Shown here in pieces: positions 1-12,200 of a DNA stretch of 64,000 nucleotides. The notes under the pieces were generated by a model that did not search any database, was not told the DNA's origin, and worked only from the letters and a program-made list of their open reading frames with translations. The position numbers and the translations under genes are program-made. Source of the DNA: Astropecten irregularis (taxonomy: Eukaryota; Echinodermata; Asteroidea; Paxillosida; Astropectinidae); the NCBI GenBank assembly GCA_963971285.1, contig OZ020255.1, positions 744,001 to 808,000 of the forward strand, written 5' to 3'. The stretch's first letter is position 1. The number at the start of each line of letters is the position of its first letter.

Positions 1-203
1 CAAATTCAATCTGAGACTGACTGCCCGGACAGTGACTTGTCTGTTAAATGTACTGTCTACGGTAGGTTTCACTTCCTCTTGTTCAGTAATGGGCAGGTCT
101 TTGAGTGTCACAAGTCCAGTTGTTTCGTCGACAGATGTCGATGCACTACCAGTGACAGAGGCCAGTTGTCCAGATGATTTGTCCATAGATTCGAGACAAT
201 ATC
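1..203 (-). CDS. U0: partial E5 cut by the window edge
   Basis: The GYC end of an E5 exon, with its acceptor (ttactacag) at 204. The exon runs off the window at base 1. It carries a private silent change in the Ser codon before MD (TCT instead of TCA). Confidence 0.85.
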
Positions 204-3200
204 CTGTAGTAAGGGAATCGCGCAGGTTAACAACGAATAATTGACGGTGAAGGAAAAGAATGCGAAACATTTTAATCAACTAGATCTGCGAATGAACTAC
301 AAATAATGGTAGTGGTGTGAAAGGTAAGGTAGAACAATTAATCTGTCGTACCTTGAGTGGTTGATGGCGGAGGTGTTGTGCTTATGACAGTTGTGGTCAC
401 TGTAGTGGTTCGAGTCGTCGGGACAGTGGTAGAGTATTCTAGAAGAAGAAGAGGTGTTGTTATTAAGATTAGTCATTAAGATGTAAGTCACAATGGGTGT
501 TTGCATTCTTAGATAGAAATATCACGATCTGCTTGTAAAGAAATGCTGTAGAGAGACTTACCTTTCACACAACCGAGGACATGAAGCTCAAAAGTTGTTG
601 CATCAGCATCACTGACATTGCGGAACTGAATACGCAATTCTGTCACACCATCCAGTGTTCCTTCGAAATCTGGCAAAAGCGTCGTGATGGGCTCGTCTTG
701 TTTGACGGTGATGTTTATTAGCTGTAGAGGAAGATGGTATGGATTCAGCACGGTCAGACACGTTGCCCAGGTGAAAAGAAATGAAAAATTGGATCTTAAA
801 AGATTTATGTTTGCCTGCTTACCTTCTGTTGTCCAGTGGAGTCATCAATGACGTCAGTAAAGGTGCTGTCTCCTGGTTTCTTAACAGTCAGCGTGACGGT
901 GAATGTTATTGGCTCTTGTGGAGTAGGTTGCCTTGATGTTGTGCTTTCTTGTGTTCCAGTAGGTACAGTGGTTGACCCAGGAGAGCGCAAAGTGACGACA
1001 AAGGCTCTGACTTGGACGGGTTCCCGGAAGACACGCAGCACACTTGGAATACCACTTGAAGCTTCACCTATTGGTATCTCTGTGATCTTCAGGTACGAGG
1101 TGTTTTCGTCAACTGTGAGTGTCCCTTCAGGTGTGATGCTAGATTCAAGTCCTTTCTCGCCATCCATTGGCTCTAGGCAATATCCTATAGGGACAAACAA
1201 ATGTGAAATCAATCAGTATCCATTGGAGGGACATTTGTGGAAGAACTTATTTGGCTTGGAAAAGAAGAAATGTAAATACAGGAAAATCATCCGCATTATC
1301 TCTGCAAGGTTATTGTTCTACTCTATCCTCATACCTGGAGTGGTTGACCTCTCCGATGTTGTCGTGCTCGACCTTGTTGTTTCTTCAGTGATACTTGTAG
1401 TCGGTGTAGTGACAGTGGTCACTTTGGTTGTCATCTCAGTTGTTGAGTATTCTAAAAGAAAATGTGTTTTGCCGTAGAAGACATGAGATATTGAAAGCAT
1501 GTCATCTGTAGTACTGTTTAGGAAGGGCATTGGTAGTCTGCAAAATGGTGCCAGTATTTGGATGTGATATGCGTGAAATTTTATTTTGAAAACACAACGG
1601 TGTTGGGAAAAGGAGAAAATGTTCTTACCCTCGGCACATCCTAAAACGGTCAGTTGCAGTTCAATAGAATCAGCTACTTTGACTGTCTGGAACTCAATAC
1701 GGAATACCAAAATTCCCTCTAGATTGTTGTCATCCGTCAGGAATGTAACCCTTTGTGACAAGCCTACTTCGAGCACGACGGGTACTCTCTGTAATTTGAA
1801 ATAAAAGACGAAATATTTATATTCTGTTGAGGAATGATTTGCTTCGCAGGAAGTACGGACTTGTGAAAATGTGGTCTGATTTTAGTCTCGAATATTGTGT
1901 GTTAATTTTGATCTGAACATACCTTTATCTGATCATTGCTATCCCGCACAGGCGAAAACCTAATGTCTCCGGGTTTCTGTGTGGAGAAAGTTAAGTTAAC
2001 TTCCACTTGTGCCGGCTTTTGGGTGCTTTCTGTTGGTGTTGTGGATGACAGTGGCAAATTCAATCTGAGACTGACTGCCCGGACAGTGACTTGTCTGTTA
2101 AATGTACTGTCTACGGTAGGTTTCACTTCCTCTTGTTCAGTAATGGGCAGGTCTTTGAGTGTCACAAGTCCAGTTGTTTCGTCGACAGATGTCGATGCAC
2201 TACCAGTGACAGAGGCCAGTTGTCCAGATGATTTGTCCATTGATTCGAGACAATATCCTGTAGTAAGGGAATCGCGCAGGTTAACAACGAATAATTGACG
2301 GTGAAGGAAAAGAATGCGAAACATTTTAATCAACTAGATCTGCGAATGAACTACAAATAATGGTAGTGGTGTGAAAGGTAAGGTAGAACAATTTATCTGT
2401 CGTACCTTGAGTGGTTGATGGCGGAGGTGTTGTGCTTATGACAGTTGTGGTCACTGTAGTGGTTCGAGTCGTCGGGACAGTGGTAGAGTATTCTAGAAGA
2501 AGAAGAGGTGTTGTTATTAAGATTAGTCATTAAGATGTAAGTCACAATGGGTGTTTGCATTCTTAGATAGAAATATCACGATCTGCTTGTAAAGAAATGC
2601 TGTAGAGAGACTTACCTTTCACACAACCGAGGACATGAAGCTCAAAAGTTGTTGCATCAGCATCACTGACATTGCGGAACTGAATACGCAATTCTGTCAC
2701 ACCATCCAGTGTTCCTTCGAAATCTGGCAAAAGCGTCGTGATGGGCTCGTCTTGTTTGACGGTGATGTTTATTAGCTGTAGAGGAAGATGGTATGGATTC
2801 AGCACGGTCAGACACGTTGCCCAGGTGAAAAGAAATGAAAAATTGGATCTTAAAAGATTTATGTTTGCCTGCTTACCTTCTGTTGTCCAGTGGAGTCATC
2901 AATGACGTCAGTAAAGGTGCTGTCTCCTGGTTTCTTAACAGTCAGCGTGACGGTGAATGTTATTGGCTCTTGTGGAGTAGGTTGCCTTGATGTTGTGCTT
3001 TCTTGTGTTCCAGTAGGTACAGTGGTTGACCCAGGAGAGCGCAAAGTGACGACAAAGGCTCTGACTTGGACGGGTTCCCGGAAGACACGCAGCACACTTG
3101 GAATACCACTTGAAGCTTCACCTATTGGTATCTCTGTGATCTTCAGGTACGAGGTGTTTTCGTCAACTGTGAGTGTCCCTTCAGGTGTGATGCTAGATTC

Positions 3201-6200
3201 AAGTCCTTTCTCGCCATCCATTGGCTCTAGGCAATATCCTATAGGGACAAACAAATGTGAAATCAATCAGTATCCATTGGAGGGACATTTGTGGAAGAAC
3301 TTATTTGGCTTGGAAAAGAAGAAATGTAAATACAGGAAAATCATCCGCATTATCTCTGCAAGGTTATTGTTCTACTCTATCCTCATACCTGGAGTGGTTG
3401 ACCTCTCCGATGTTATCGTGCTCGACCTTGTTGTTTCTTCAGTGATACTTGTAGTCGGTGTAGTGACAGTGGTCACTTTGGTTGTCATCTCAGTTGTTGA
3501 GTATTCTAAAAGAAAATGTGTTTTGCCGTAGAAGACATCAGATATTGAAAGCATGTCATCTGTAGTACTGTTTAGGAAGGGCATTGGTAGTCTGCAAAAT
3601 GGTGCCAGTATTTGGATGTGATATGCGTGAAATTTTATTTTGAAAACACAACGGTGTTGGGAAAAGGAGAAAATGTTCTTACCCTCGGCACATCCTAAAA
3701 CGGTCAGTTGCAGTTCAATAGAATCAGCTACTTTGACTGTCTGGAACTCAATACGGAATACCAAAATTCCCTCTAGATTGTTGTCATCCGTCAGGAATGT
3801 AACCCTTTGTGACAAGCCTACTTCGAGCACGACGGGTACTCTCTGTAATTTGAAATAAAAGACGAAATATTTATATTCTGTTGAGGAATGATTTGCTTCG
3901 CAGGAAGTACGGACTTGTGAAAATGTGGTCTGATTTTAGTCTCGAATATTGTGTGTTAATTTTGATCTGAACATACCTTTATCTGATCATTGCTATCCCG
4001 CACAGGCGAAAACCTAATGTCTCCGGGTTTCTGTGTGGAGAAAGTTAAGTTAACTTCCACTTGTGCCGGCTTTTGGGTGCTTTCTGTTGGTGTTGTGGAT
4101 GACAGTGGCAAATTCAATCTGAGACTGACTGCCCGGACAGTGACTTGTCTGTTAAATGTACTGTCTACGGTAGGTTTCACTTCCTCTTGTTCAGTAATGG
4201 GCAGGTCTTTGAGTGTCACAAGTCCAGTTGTTTCGTCGACAGATGTCGATGCACTACCAGTGACAGAGGCCAGTTGTCCAGATGATTTGTCCATTGATTC
4301 GAGACAATATCCTGTAGTAAGGGAATCGCGCAGGTTAACAACGAATAATTGACGGTGAAGGAAAAGAATGCGAAACATTTTAATCAACTAGATCTGCGAA
4401 TGAACTACAAATAATGGTAGTGGTGTGAAAGGTAAGGTAGAACAATTTATCTGTCGTACCTTGAGTGGTTGATGGCGGAGGTGTTGTGCTTATGACAGTT
4501 GTGGTCACTGTAGTGGTTCGAGTCGTCGGGACAGTGGTAGAGTATTCTAGAAGAAGAAGAGGTGTTGTTATTAAGATTAGTCATTAAGATGTAAGTCACA
4601 ATGGGTGTTTGCATTCTTAGATAGAAATATCACGATCTGCTTGTAAAGAAATGCTGTAGAGAGACTTACCTTTCACACAACCGAGGACATGAAGCTCAAA
4701 AGTTGTTGCATCAGCATCACTGACATTGCGGAACTGAATACGCAATTCTGTCACACCATCCAGTGTTCCTTCGAAATCTGGCAAAAGCGTCGTGATGGGC
4801 TCGTCTTGTTTGACGGTGATGTTTATTAGCTGTAGAGGAAGATGGTATGGATTCAGCACGGTCAGACACGTTGCCCAGGTGAAAAGAAATGAAAAATTGG
4901 ATCTTAAAAGATTTATGTTTGCCTGCTTACCTTCTGTTGTCCAGTGGAGTCATCAATGACGTCAGTAAAGGTGCTGTCTCCTGGTTTCTTAACAGTCAGC
5001 GTGACGGTGAATGTTATTGGCTCTTGTGGAGTAGGTTGCCTTGATGTTGTGCTTTCTTGTGTTCCAGTAGGTACAGTGGTTGACCCAGGAGAGCGCAAAG
5101 TGACGACAAAGGCTCTGACTTGGACGGGTTCCCGGAAGACACGCAGCACACTTGGAATACCACTTGAAGCTTCACCTATTGGTATCTCTGTGATCTTCAG
5201 GTACGAGGTGTTTTCGTCAACTGTGAGTGTCCCTTCAGGTGTGATGCTAGATTCAAGTCCTTTCTCGCCATCCATTGGCTCTAGGCAATATCCTATAGGG
5301 ACAAACAAATGTGAAATCAATCAGTATCCATTGGAGGGACATTTGTGGAAGAACTTATTTGGCTTGGAAAAGAAGAAATGTAAATACAGGAAAATCATCC
5401 GCATTATCTCTGCAAGGTTATTGTTCTACTCTATCCTCATACCTGGAGTGGTTGACCTCTCCGATGTTGTCGTGCTCGACCTTGTTGTTTCTTCAGTGAT
5501 ACTTGTAGTCGGTGTAGTGACAGTGGTCACTTTGGTTGTCATCTCAGTTGTTGAGTATTCTAAAAGAAAATGTGTTTTGCCGTAGAAGACATGAGATATT
5601 GAAAGCATGTCATCTGTAGTACTGTTTAGGAAGGGCATTGGTAGTCTGCAAAATGGTGCCAGTATTTGGATGTGATATGCGTGAAATTTTATTTTGAAAA
5701 CACAACGGTGTTGGGAAAAGGAGAAAATGTTCTTACCCTCGGCACATCCTAAAACGGTCAGTTGCAGTTCAATAGAATCAGCTTCTTTGACTGTCTGGAA
5801 CTCAATACGGAATACCAAAATTCCCTCTAGATTGTTGTCATCCGTCAGGAATGTAACCCTTTGTGACAAGCCTACTTCGAGCACGACGGGTACTCTCTGT
5901 AATTTGAAATAAAAGACGAAATATTTATATTCTGTTGAGGAATGATTTGCTTCGCAGGAAGTACGGACTTGTGAAAATGTGGTCTGATTTTAGTCTCGAA
6001 TATTGTGTGTTAATTTTGATCTGAACATACCTTTATCTGATCATTGCTATCCCGCACAGGCGAAAACCTAATGTCTCCGGGTTTCTGTGTGGAGAAAGTT
6101 AAGTTAACTTCCACTTGTGCCGGCTTTTGGGTGCTTTCTGTTGGTGTTGTGGATGACAGTGGCAAATTCAATCTGAGACTGACTGCCCGGACAGTGACTT

Positions 6201-9200
6201 GTCTGTTAAATGTACTGTCTACGGTAGGTTTCACTTCCTCTTGTTCAGTAATGGGCAGGTCTTTGAGTGTCACAAGTCCAGTTGTTTCGTCGACAGATGT
6301 CGATGCACTACCAGTGACAGAGGCCAGTTGTCCAGATGATTTGTCCATTGATTCGAGACAATATCCTGTAGTAAGGGAATCGCGCAGGTTAACAACGAAT
6401 AATTGACGGTGAAGGAAAAGAATGCGAAACATTTTAATCAACTAGATCTGCGAATGAACTACAAATAATGGTAGTGGTGTGAAAGGTAAGGTAGAACAAT
6501 TTATCTGTCGTACCTTGAGTGGTTGATGGCGGAGGTGTTGTGCTTATGACAGTTGTGGTCACTGTAGTGGTTCGAGTCGTCGGGACAGTGGTAGAGTATT
6601 CTAGAAGAAGAAGAGGTGTTGTTATTAAGATTAGTCATTAAGATGTAAGTCACAATGGGTGTTTGCATTCTTAGATAGAAATATCACGATCTGCTTGTAA
6701 AGAAATGCTGTAGAGAGACTTACCTTTCACACAACCGAGGACATGAAGCTCAAAAGTTGTTGCATCAGCATCACTGACATTGCGGAACTGAATACGCAAT
6801 TCTGTCACACCATCCAGTGTTCCTTCGAAATCTGGCAAAAGCGTCGTGATGGGCTCGTCTTGTTTGACGGTGATGTTTATTAGCTGTAGAGGAAGATGGT
6901 ATGGATTCAGCACGGTCAGACACGTTGCCCAGGTGAAAAGAAATGAAAAATTGGATCTTAAAAGATTTATGTTTGCCTGCTTACCTTCTGTTGTCCAGTG
7001 GAGTCATCAATGACGTCAGTAAAGGTGCTGTCTCCTGGTTTCTTAACAGTCAGCGTGACGGTGAATGTTATTGGCTCTTGTGGAGTAGGTTGCCTTGATG
7101 TTGTGCTTTCTTGTGTTCCAGTAGGTACAGTGGTTGACCCAGGAGAGCGCAAAGTGACGACAAAGGCTCTGACTTGGACGGGTTCCCGGAAGACACGCAG
7201 CACACTTGGAATACCACTTGAAGCTTCACCTATTGGTATCTCTGTGATCTTCAGGTACGAGGTGTTTTCGTCAACTGTGAGTGTCCCTTCAGGTGTGATG
7301 CTAGATTCAAGTCCTTTCTCGCCATCCATTGGCTCTAGGCAATATCCTATAGGGACAAACAAATGTGAAATCAATCAGTATCCATTGGAGGGACATTTGT
7401 GGAAGAACTTATTTGGCTTGGAAAAGAAGAAATGTAAATACAGGAAAATCATCCGCATTATCTCTGCAAGGTTATTGTTCTACTCTATCCTCATACCTGG
7501 AGTGGTTGACCTCTCCGATGTTGTCGTGCTCGACCTTGTTGTTTCTTCAGTGATACTTGTAGTCGGTGTAGTGACAGTGGTCACTTTGGTTGTCATCTCA
7601 GTTGTTGAGTATTCTAAAAGAAAATGTGTTTTGCCGTAGAAGACATGAGATATTGAAAGCATGTCATCTGTAGTACTGTTTAGGAAGGGCATTGGTAGTC
7701 TGCAAAATGGTGCCAGTATTTGGATGTGATATGCGTGAAATTTTATTTTGAAAACACAACGGTGTTGGGAAAAGGAGAAAATGTTCTTACCCTCGGCACA
7801 TCCTAAAACGGTCAGTTGCAGTTCAATAGAATCAGCTTCTTTGACTGTCTGGAACTCAATACGGAATACCAAAATTCCCTCTAGATTGTTGTCATCCGTC
7901 AGGAATGTAACCCTTTGTGACAAGCCTACTTCGAGCACGACGGGTACTCTCTGTAATTTGAAATAAAAGACGAAATATTTATATTCTGTTGAGGAATGAT
8001 TTGCTTCGCAGGAAGTACGGACTTGTGAAAATGTGGTCTGATTTTAGTCTCGAATATTGTGTGTTAATTTTGATCTGAACATACCTTTATCTGATCATTG
8101 CTATCCCGCACAGGCGAAAACCTAATGTCTCCGGGTTTCTGTGTGGAGAAAGTTAAGTTAACTTCCACTTGTGCCGGCTTTTGGGTGCTTTCTGTTGGTG
8201 TTGTGGATGACAGTGGCAAATTCAATCTGAGACTGACTGCCCGGACAGTGACTTGTCTGTTAAATGTACTGTCTACGGTAGGTTTCACTTCCTCTTGTTC
8301 AGTAATGGGCAGGTCTTTGAGTGTCACAAGTCCAGTTGTTTCGTCGACAGATGTCGATGCACTACCAGTGACAGAGGCCAGTTGTCCAGATGATTTGTCC
8401 ATTGATTCGAGACAATATCCTGTAGTAAGGGAATCGCGCAGGTTAACAACGAATCATTGATGGTGAAGGAAAAGAATGCGAAACATTTTAATCAACTAGA
8501 TCTGCGAATGAACTACAAATAATGGTAGTGGTGTGAAAGGTAAGGTAGAACAATTTATCTGTCGTACCTTGAGTGGTTGATGGCGGAGGTGTTGTGCTTA
8601 TGACAGTTGTGGTCACTGTAGTGGTTCGAGTCGTCGGGACAGTGGTAGAGTATTCTAGAAGAAGAAGAGGTGTTGTTATTAAGATTAGTCATTAAGATGT
8701 AAGTCACAATGGGTGTTTGCATTCTTAGATAGAAATATCACGATCTGCTTGTAAAGAAATGCTGTAGAGAGACTTACCTTTCACACAACCGAGGACATGA
8801 AGCTCAAAAGTTGTTGCATCAGCATCACTGACATTGCGGAACTGAATACGCAATTCTGTCACACCATCCAGTGTTCCTTCGAAATCTGGCAAAAGCGTCG
8901 TGATGGGCTCGTCTTGTTTGACGGTGATGTTTATTAGCTGTAGAGGAAGATGGTATGGATTCAGCACGGTCAGACACGTTGCCCAGGTGAAAAGAAATGA
9001 AAAATTGGATCTTAAAAGATTTATGTTTGCCTGCTTACCTTCTGTTGTCCAGTGGAGTCATCAATGACGTCAGTAAAGGTGCTGTCTCCTGGTTTCTTAA
9101 CAGTCAGCGTGACGGTGAATGTTATTGGCTCTTGTGGAGTAGGTTGCCTTGATGTTGTGCTTTCTTGTGTTCCAGTAGGTACAGTGGTTGACCCAGGAGA

Positions 9201-12200
9201 GCGCAAAGTGACGACAAAGGCTCTGACTTGGACGGGTTCCCGGAAGACACGCAGCACACTTGGAATACCACTTGAAGCTTCACCTATTGGTATCTCTGTG
9301 ATCTTCAGGTACGAGGTGTTTTCGTCAACTGTGAGTGTCCCTTCAGGTGTGATGCTAGATTCAAGTCCTTTCTCGCCATCCATTGGCTCTAGGCAATATC
9401 CTATAGGGACAAACAAATGTGAAATCAATCAGTATCCATTGGAGGGACATTTGTGGAAGAACTTATTTGGCTTGGAAAAGAAGAAATGTAAATACAGGAA
9501 AATCATCCGCATTATCTCTGCAAGGTTATTGTTCTACTCTATCCTCATACCTGGAGTGGTTGACCTCTCCGATGTTGTCGTGCTCGACCTTGTTGTTTCT
9601 TCAGTGATACTTGTAGTCGGTGTAGTGACAGTGGTCACTTTGGTTGTCATCTCAGTTGTTGAGTATTCTAAAAGAAAATGTGTTTTGCCGTAGAAGACAT
9701 CAGATATTGAAAGCATGTCATCTGTAGTACTGTTTAGGAAGGGCATTGGTAGTCTGCAAAATGGTGCCAGTATTTGGATGTGATATGCGTGAAATTTTAT
9801 TTTGAAAACACAACGGTGTTGGGAAAAGGAGAAAATGTTCTTACCCTCGGCACATCCTAAAACGGTCAGTTGCAGTTCAATAGAATCAGCTTCTTTGACT
9901 GTCTGGAACTCAATACGGAATACCAAAATTCCCTCTAGATTGTTGTCATCCGTCAGGAATGTAACCCTTTGTGACAAGCCTACTTCGAGCACGACGGGTA
10001 CTCTCTGTAATTTGAAATAAAAGACGAAATATTTATATTCTGTTGAGGAATGATTTGCTTCGCAGGAAGTACGGACTTGTGAAAATGTGGTCTGATTTTA
10101 GTCTCGAATATTGTGTGTTAATTTTGATCTGAACATACCTTTATCTGATCATTGCTATCCCGCACAGGCGAAAACCTAATGTCTCCGGGTTTCTGTGTGG
10201 AGAAAGTTAAGTTAACTTCCACTTGTGCCGGCTTTTGGGTGCTTTCTGTTGGTGTTGTGGATGACAGTGGCAAATTCAATCTGAGACTGACTGCCCGGAC
10301 AGTGACTTGTCTGTTAAATGTACTGTCTACGGTAGGTTTCACTTCCTCTTGTTCAGTAATGGGCAGGTCTTTGAGTGTCACAAGTCCAGTTGTTTCGTCG
10401 ACAGATGTCGATGCACTACCAGTGACAGAGGCCAGTTGTCCAGATGATTTGTCCATTGATTCGAGACAATATCCTGTAGTAAGGGAATCGCGCAGGTTAA
10501 CAACGAATAATTGACGGTGAAGGAAAAGAATGCGAAACATTTTTATCAACTAGATCTGCGAATGAACTACAAATAATGGTAGTGGTGTGAAAGGTAAGGT
10601 AGAACAATTTATCTGTCGTACCTTGAGTGGTTGATGGCGGAGGTGTTGTGCTTATGACAGTTGTGGTCACTGTAGTGGTTCGAGTCGTCGGGACAGTGGT
10701 AGAGTATTCTAGAAGAAGAAGAGGTGTTGTTATTAAGATTAGTCATTAAGATGTAAGTCACAATGGGTGTTTGCATTCTTAGATAGAAATATCACGATCT
10801 GCTTGTAAAGAAATGCTGTAGAGAGACTTACCTTTCACACAACCGAGGACATGAAGCTCAAAAGTTGTTGCATCAGCATCACTGACATTGCGGAACTGAA
10901 TACGCAATTCTGTCACACCATCCAGTGTTCCTTCGAAATCTGGCAAAAGCGTCGTGATGGGCTCGTCTTGTTTGACGGTGATGTTTATTAGCTGTAGAGG
11001 AAGATGGTATGGATTCAGCACGGTCAGACACGTTGCCCAGGTGAAAAGAAATGAAAAATTGGATCTTAAAAGATTTATGTTTGCCTGCTTACCTTCTGTT
11101 GTCCAGTGGAGTCATCAATGACGTCAGTAAAGGTGCTGTCTCCTGGTTTCTTAACAGTCAGCGTGACGGTGAATGTTATTGGCTCTTGTGGAGTAGGTTG
11201 CCTTGATGTTGTGCTTTCTTGTGTTCCAGTAGGTACAGTGGTTGACCCAGGAGAGCGCAAAGTGACGACAAAGGCTCTGACTTGGACGGGTTCCCGGAAG
11301 ACACGCAGCACACTTGGAATACCACTTGAAGCTTCACCTATTGGTATCTCTGTGATCTTCAGGTACGAGGTGTTTTCGTCAACTGTGAGTGTCCCTTCAG
11401 GTGTGATGCTAGATTCAAGTCCTTTCTCGCCATCCATTGGCTCTAGGCAATATCCTATAGGGACAAACAAATGTGAAATCAATCAGTATCCATTGGAGGG
11501 ACATTTGTGGAAGAACTTATTTGGCTTGGAAAAGAAGAAATGTAAATACAGGAAAATCATCCGCATTATCTCTGCAAGGTTATTGTTCTACTCTATCCTC
11601 ATACCTGGAGTGGTTGACCTCTCCGATGTTGTCGTGCTCGACCTTGTTGTTTCTTCAGTGATACTTGTAGTCGGTGTAGTGACAGTGGTCACTTTGGTTG
11701 TCATCTCAGTTGTTGAGTATTCTAAAAGAAAATGTGTTTTGCCGTAGAAGACATCAGATATTGAAAGCATGTCATCTGTAGTACTGTTTAGGAAGGGCAT
11801 TGGTAGTCTGCAAAATGGTGCCAGTATTTGGATGTGATATGCGTGAAATTTTATTTTGAAAACACAACGGTGTTGGGAAAAGGAGAAAATGTTCTTACCC
11901 TCGGCACATCCTAAAACGGTCAGTTGCAGTTCAATAGAATCAGCTACTTTGACTGTCTGGAACTCAATACGGAATACCAAAATTCCCTCTAGATTGTTGT
12001 CATCCGTCAGGAATGTAACCCTTTGTGACAAGCCTACTTCGAGCACGACGGGTACTCTCTGTAATTTGAAATAAAAGACGAAATATTTATATTCTGTTGA
12101 GGAATGATTTGCTTCGCAGGAAGTACGGACTTGTGAAAATGTGGTCTGATTTTAGTCTCGAATATTGTGTGTTAATTTTGATCTGAACATACCTTTATCT

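Noticed and set aside
297-506. Minus-strand frame of about 69 codons over E4 in U1
   Set aside because: It reads E4 in a different frame and ignores its splice sites. The proper frame gives the Thr-rich linker.
836-1477. Plus-strand open frame of 213 codons, repeated in nearly every unit
   Set aside because: It lies antisense over E2, the E2-E1 intron and E1, and recurs only because the units are near-identical. The minus strand has the splice sites, the phases and the Thr-rich and Cys-bounded protein pattern.
1318-1776. 152-codon minus-strand frame joining E6 and E1 without splicing
   Set aside because: The intron between E6 and E1 happens to be open in many A units, but it is closed in several others (for example U12, U17, U27). 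Good GT-AG sites also remove it, so intron retention is possible but not supported.
1936-2298. Plus-strand open frame of about 120 codons over E5
   Set aside because: Antisense shadow of E5. It crosses the E5 acceptor and has no features of its own.
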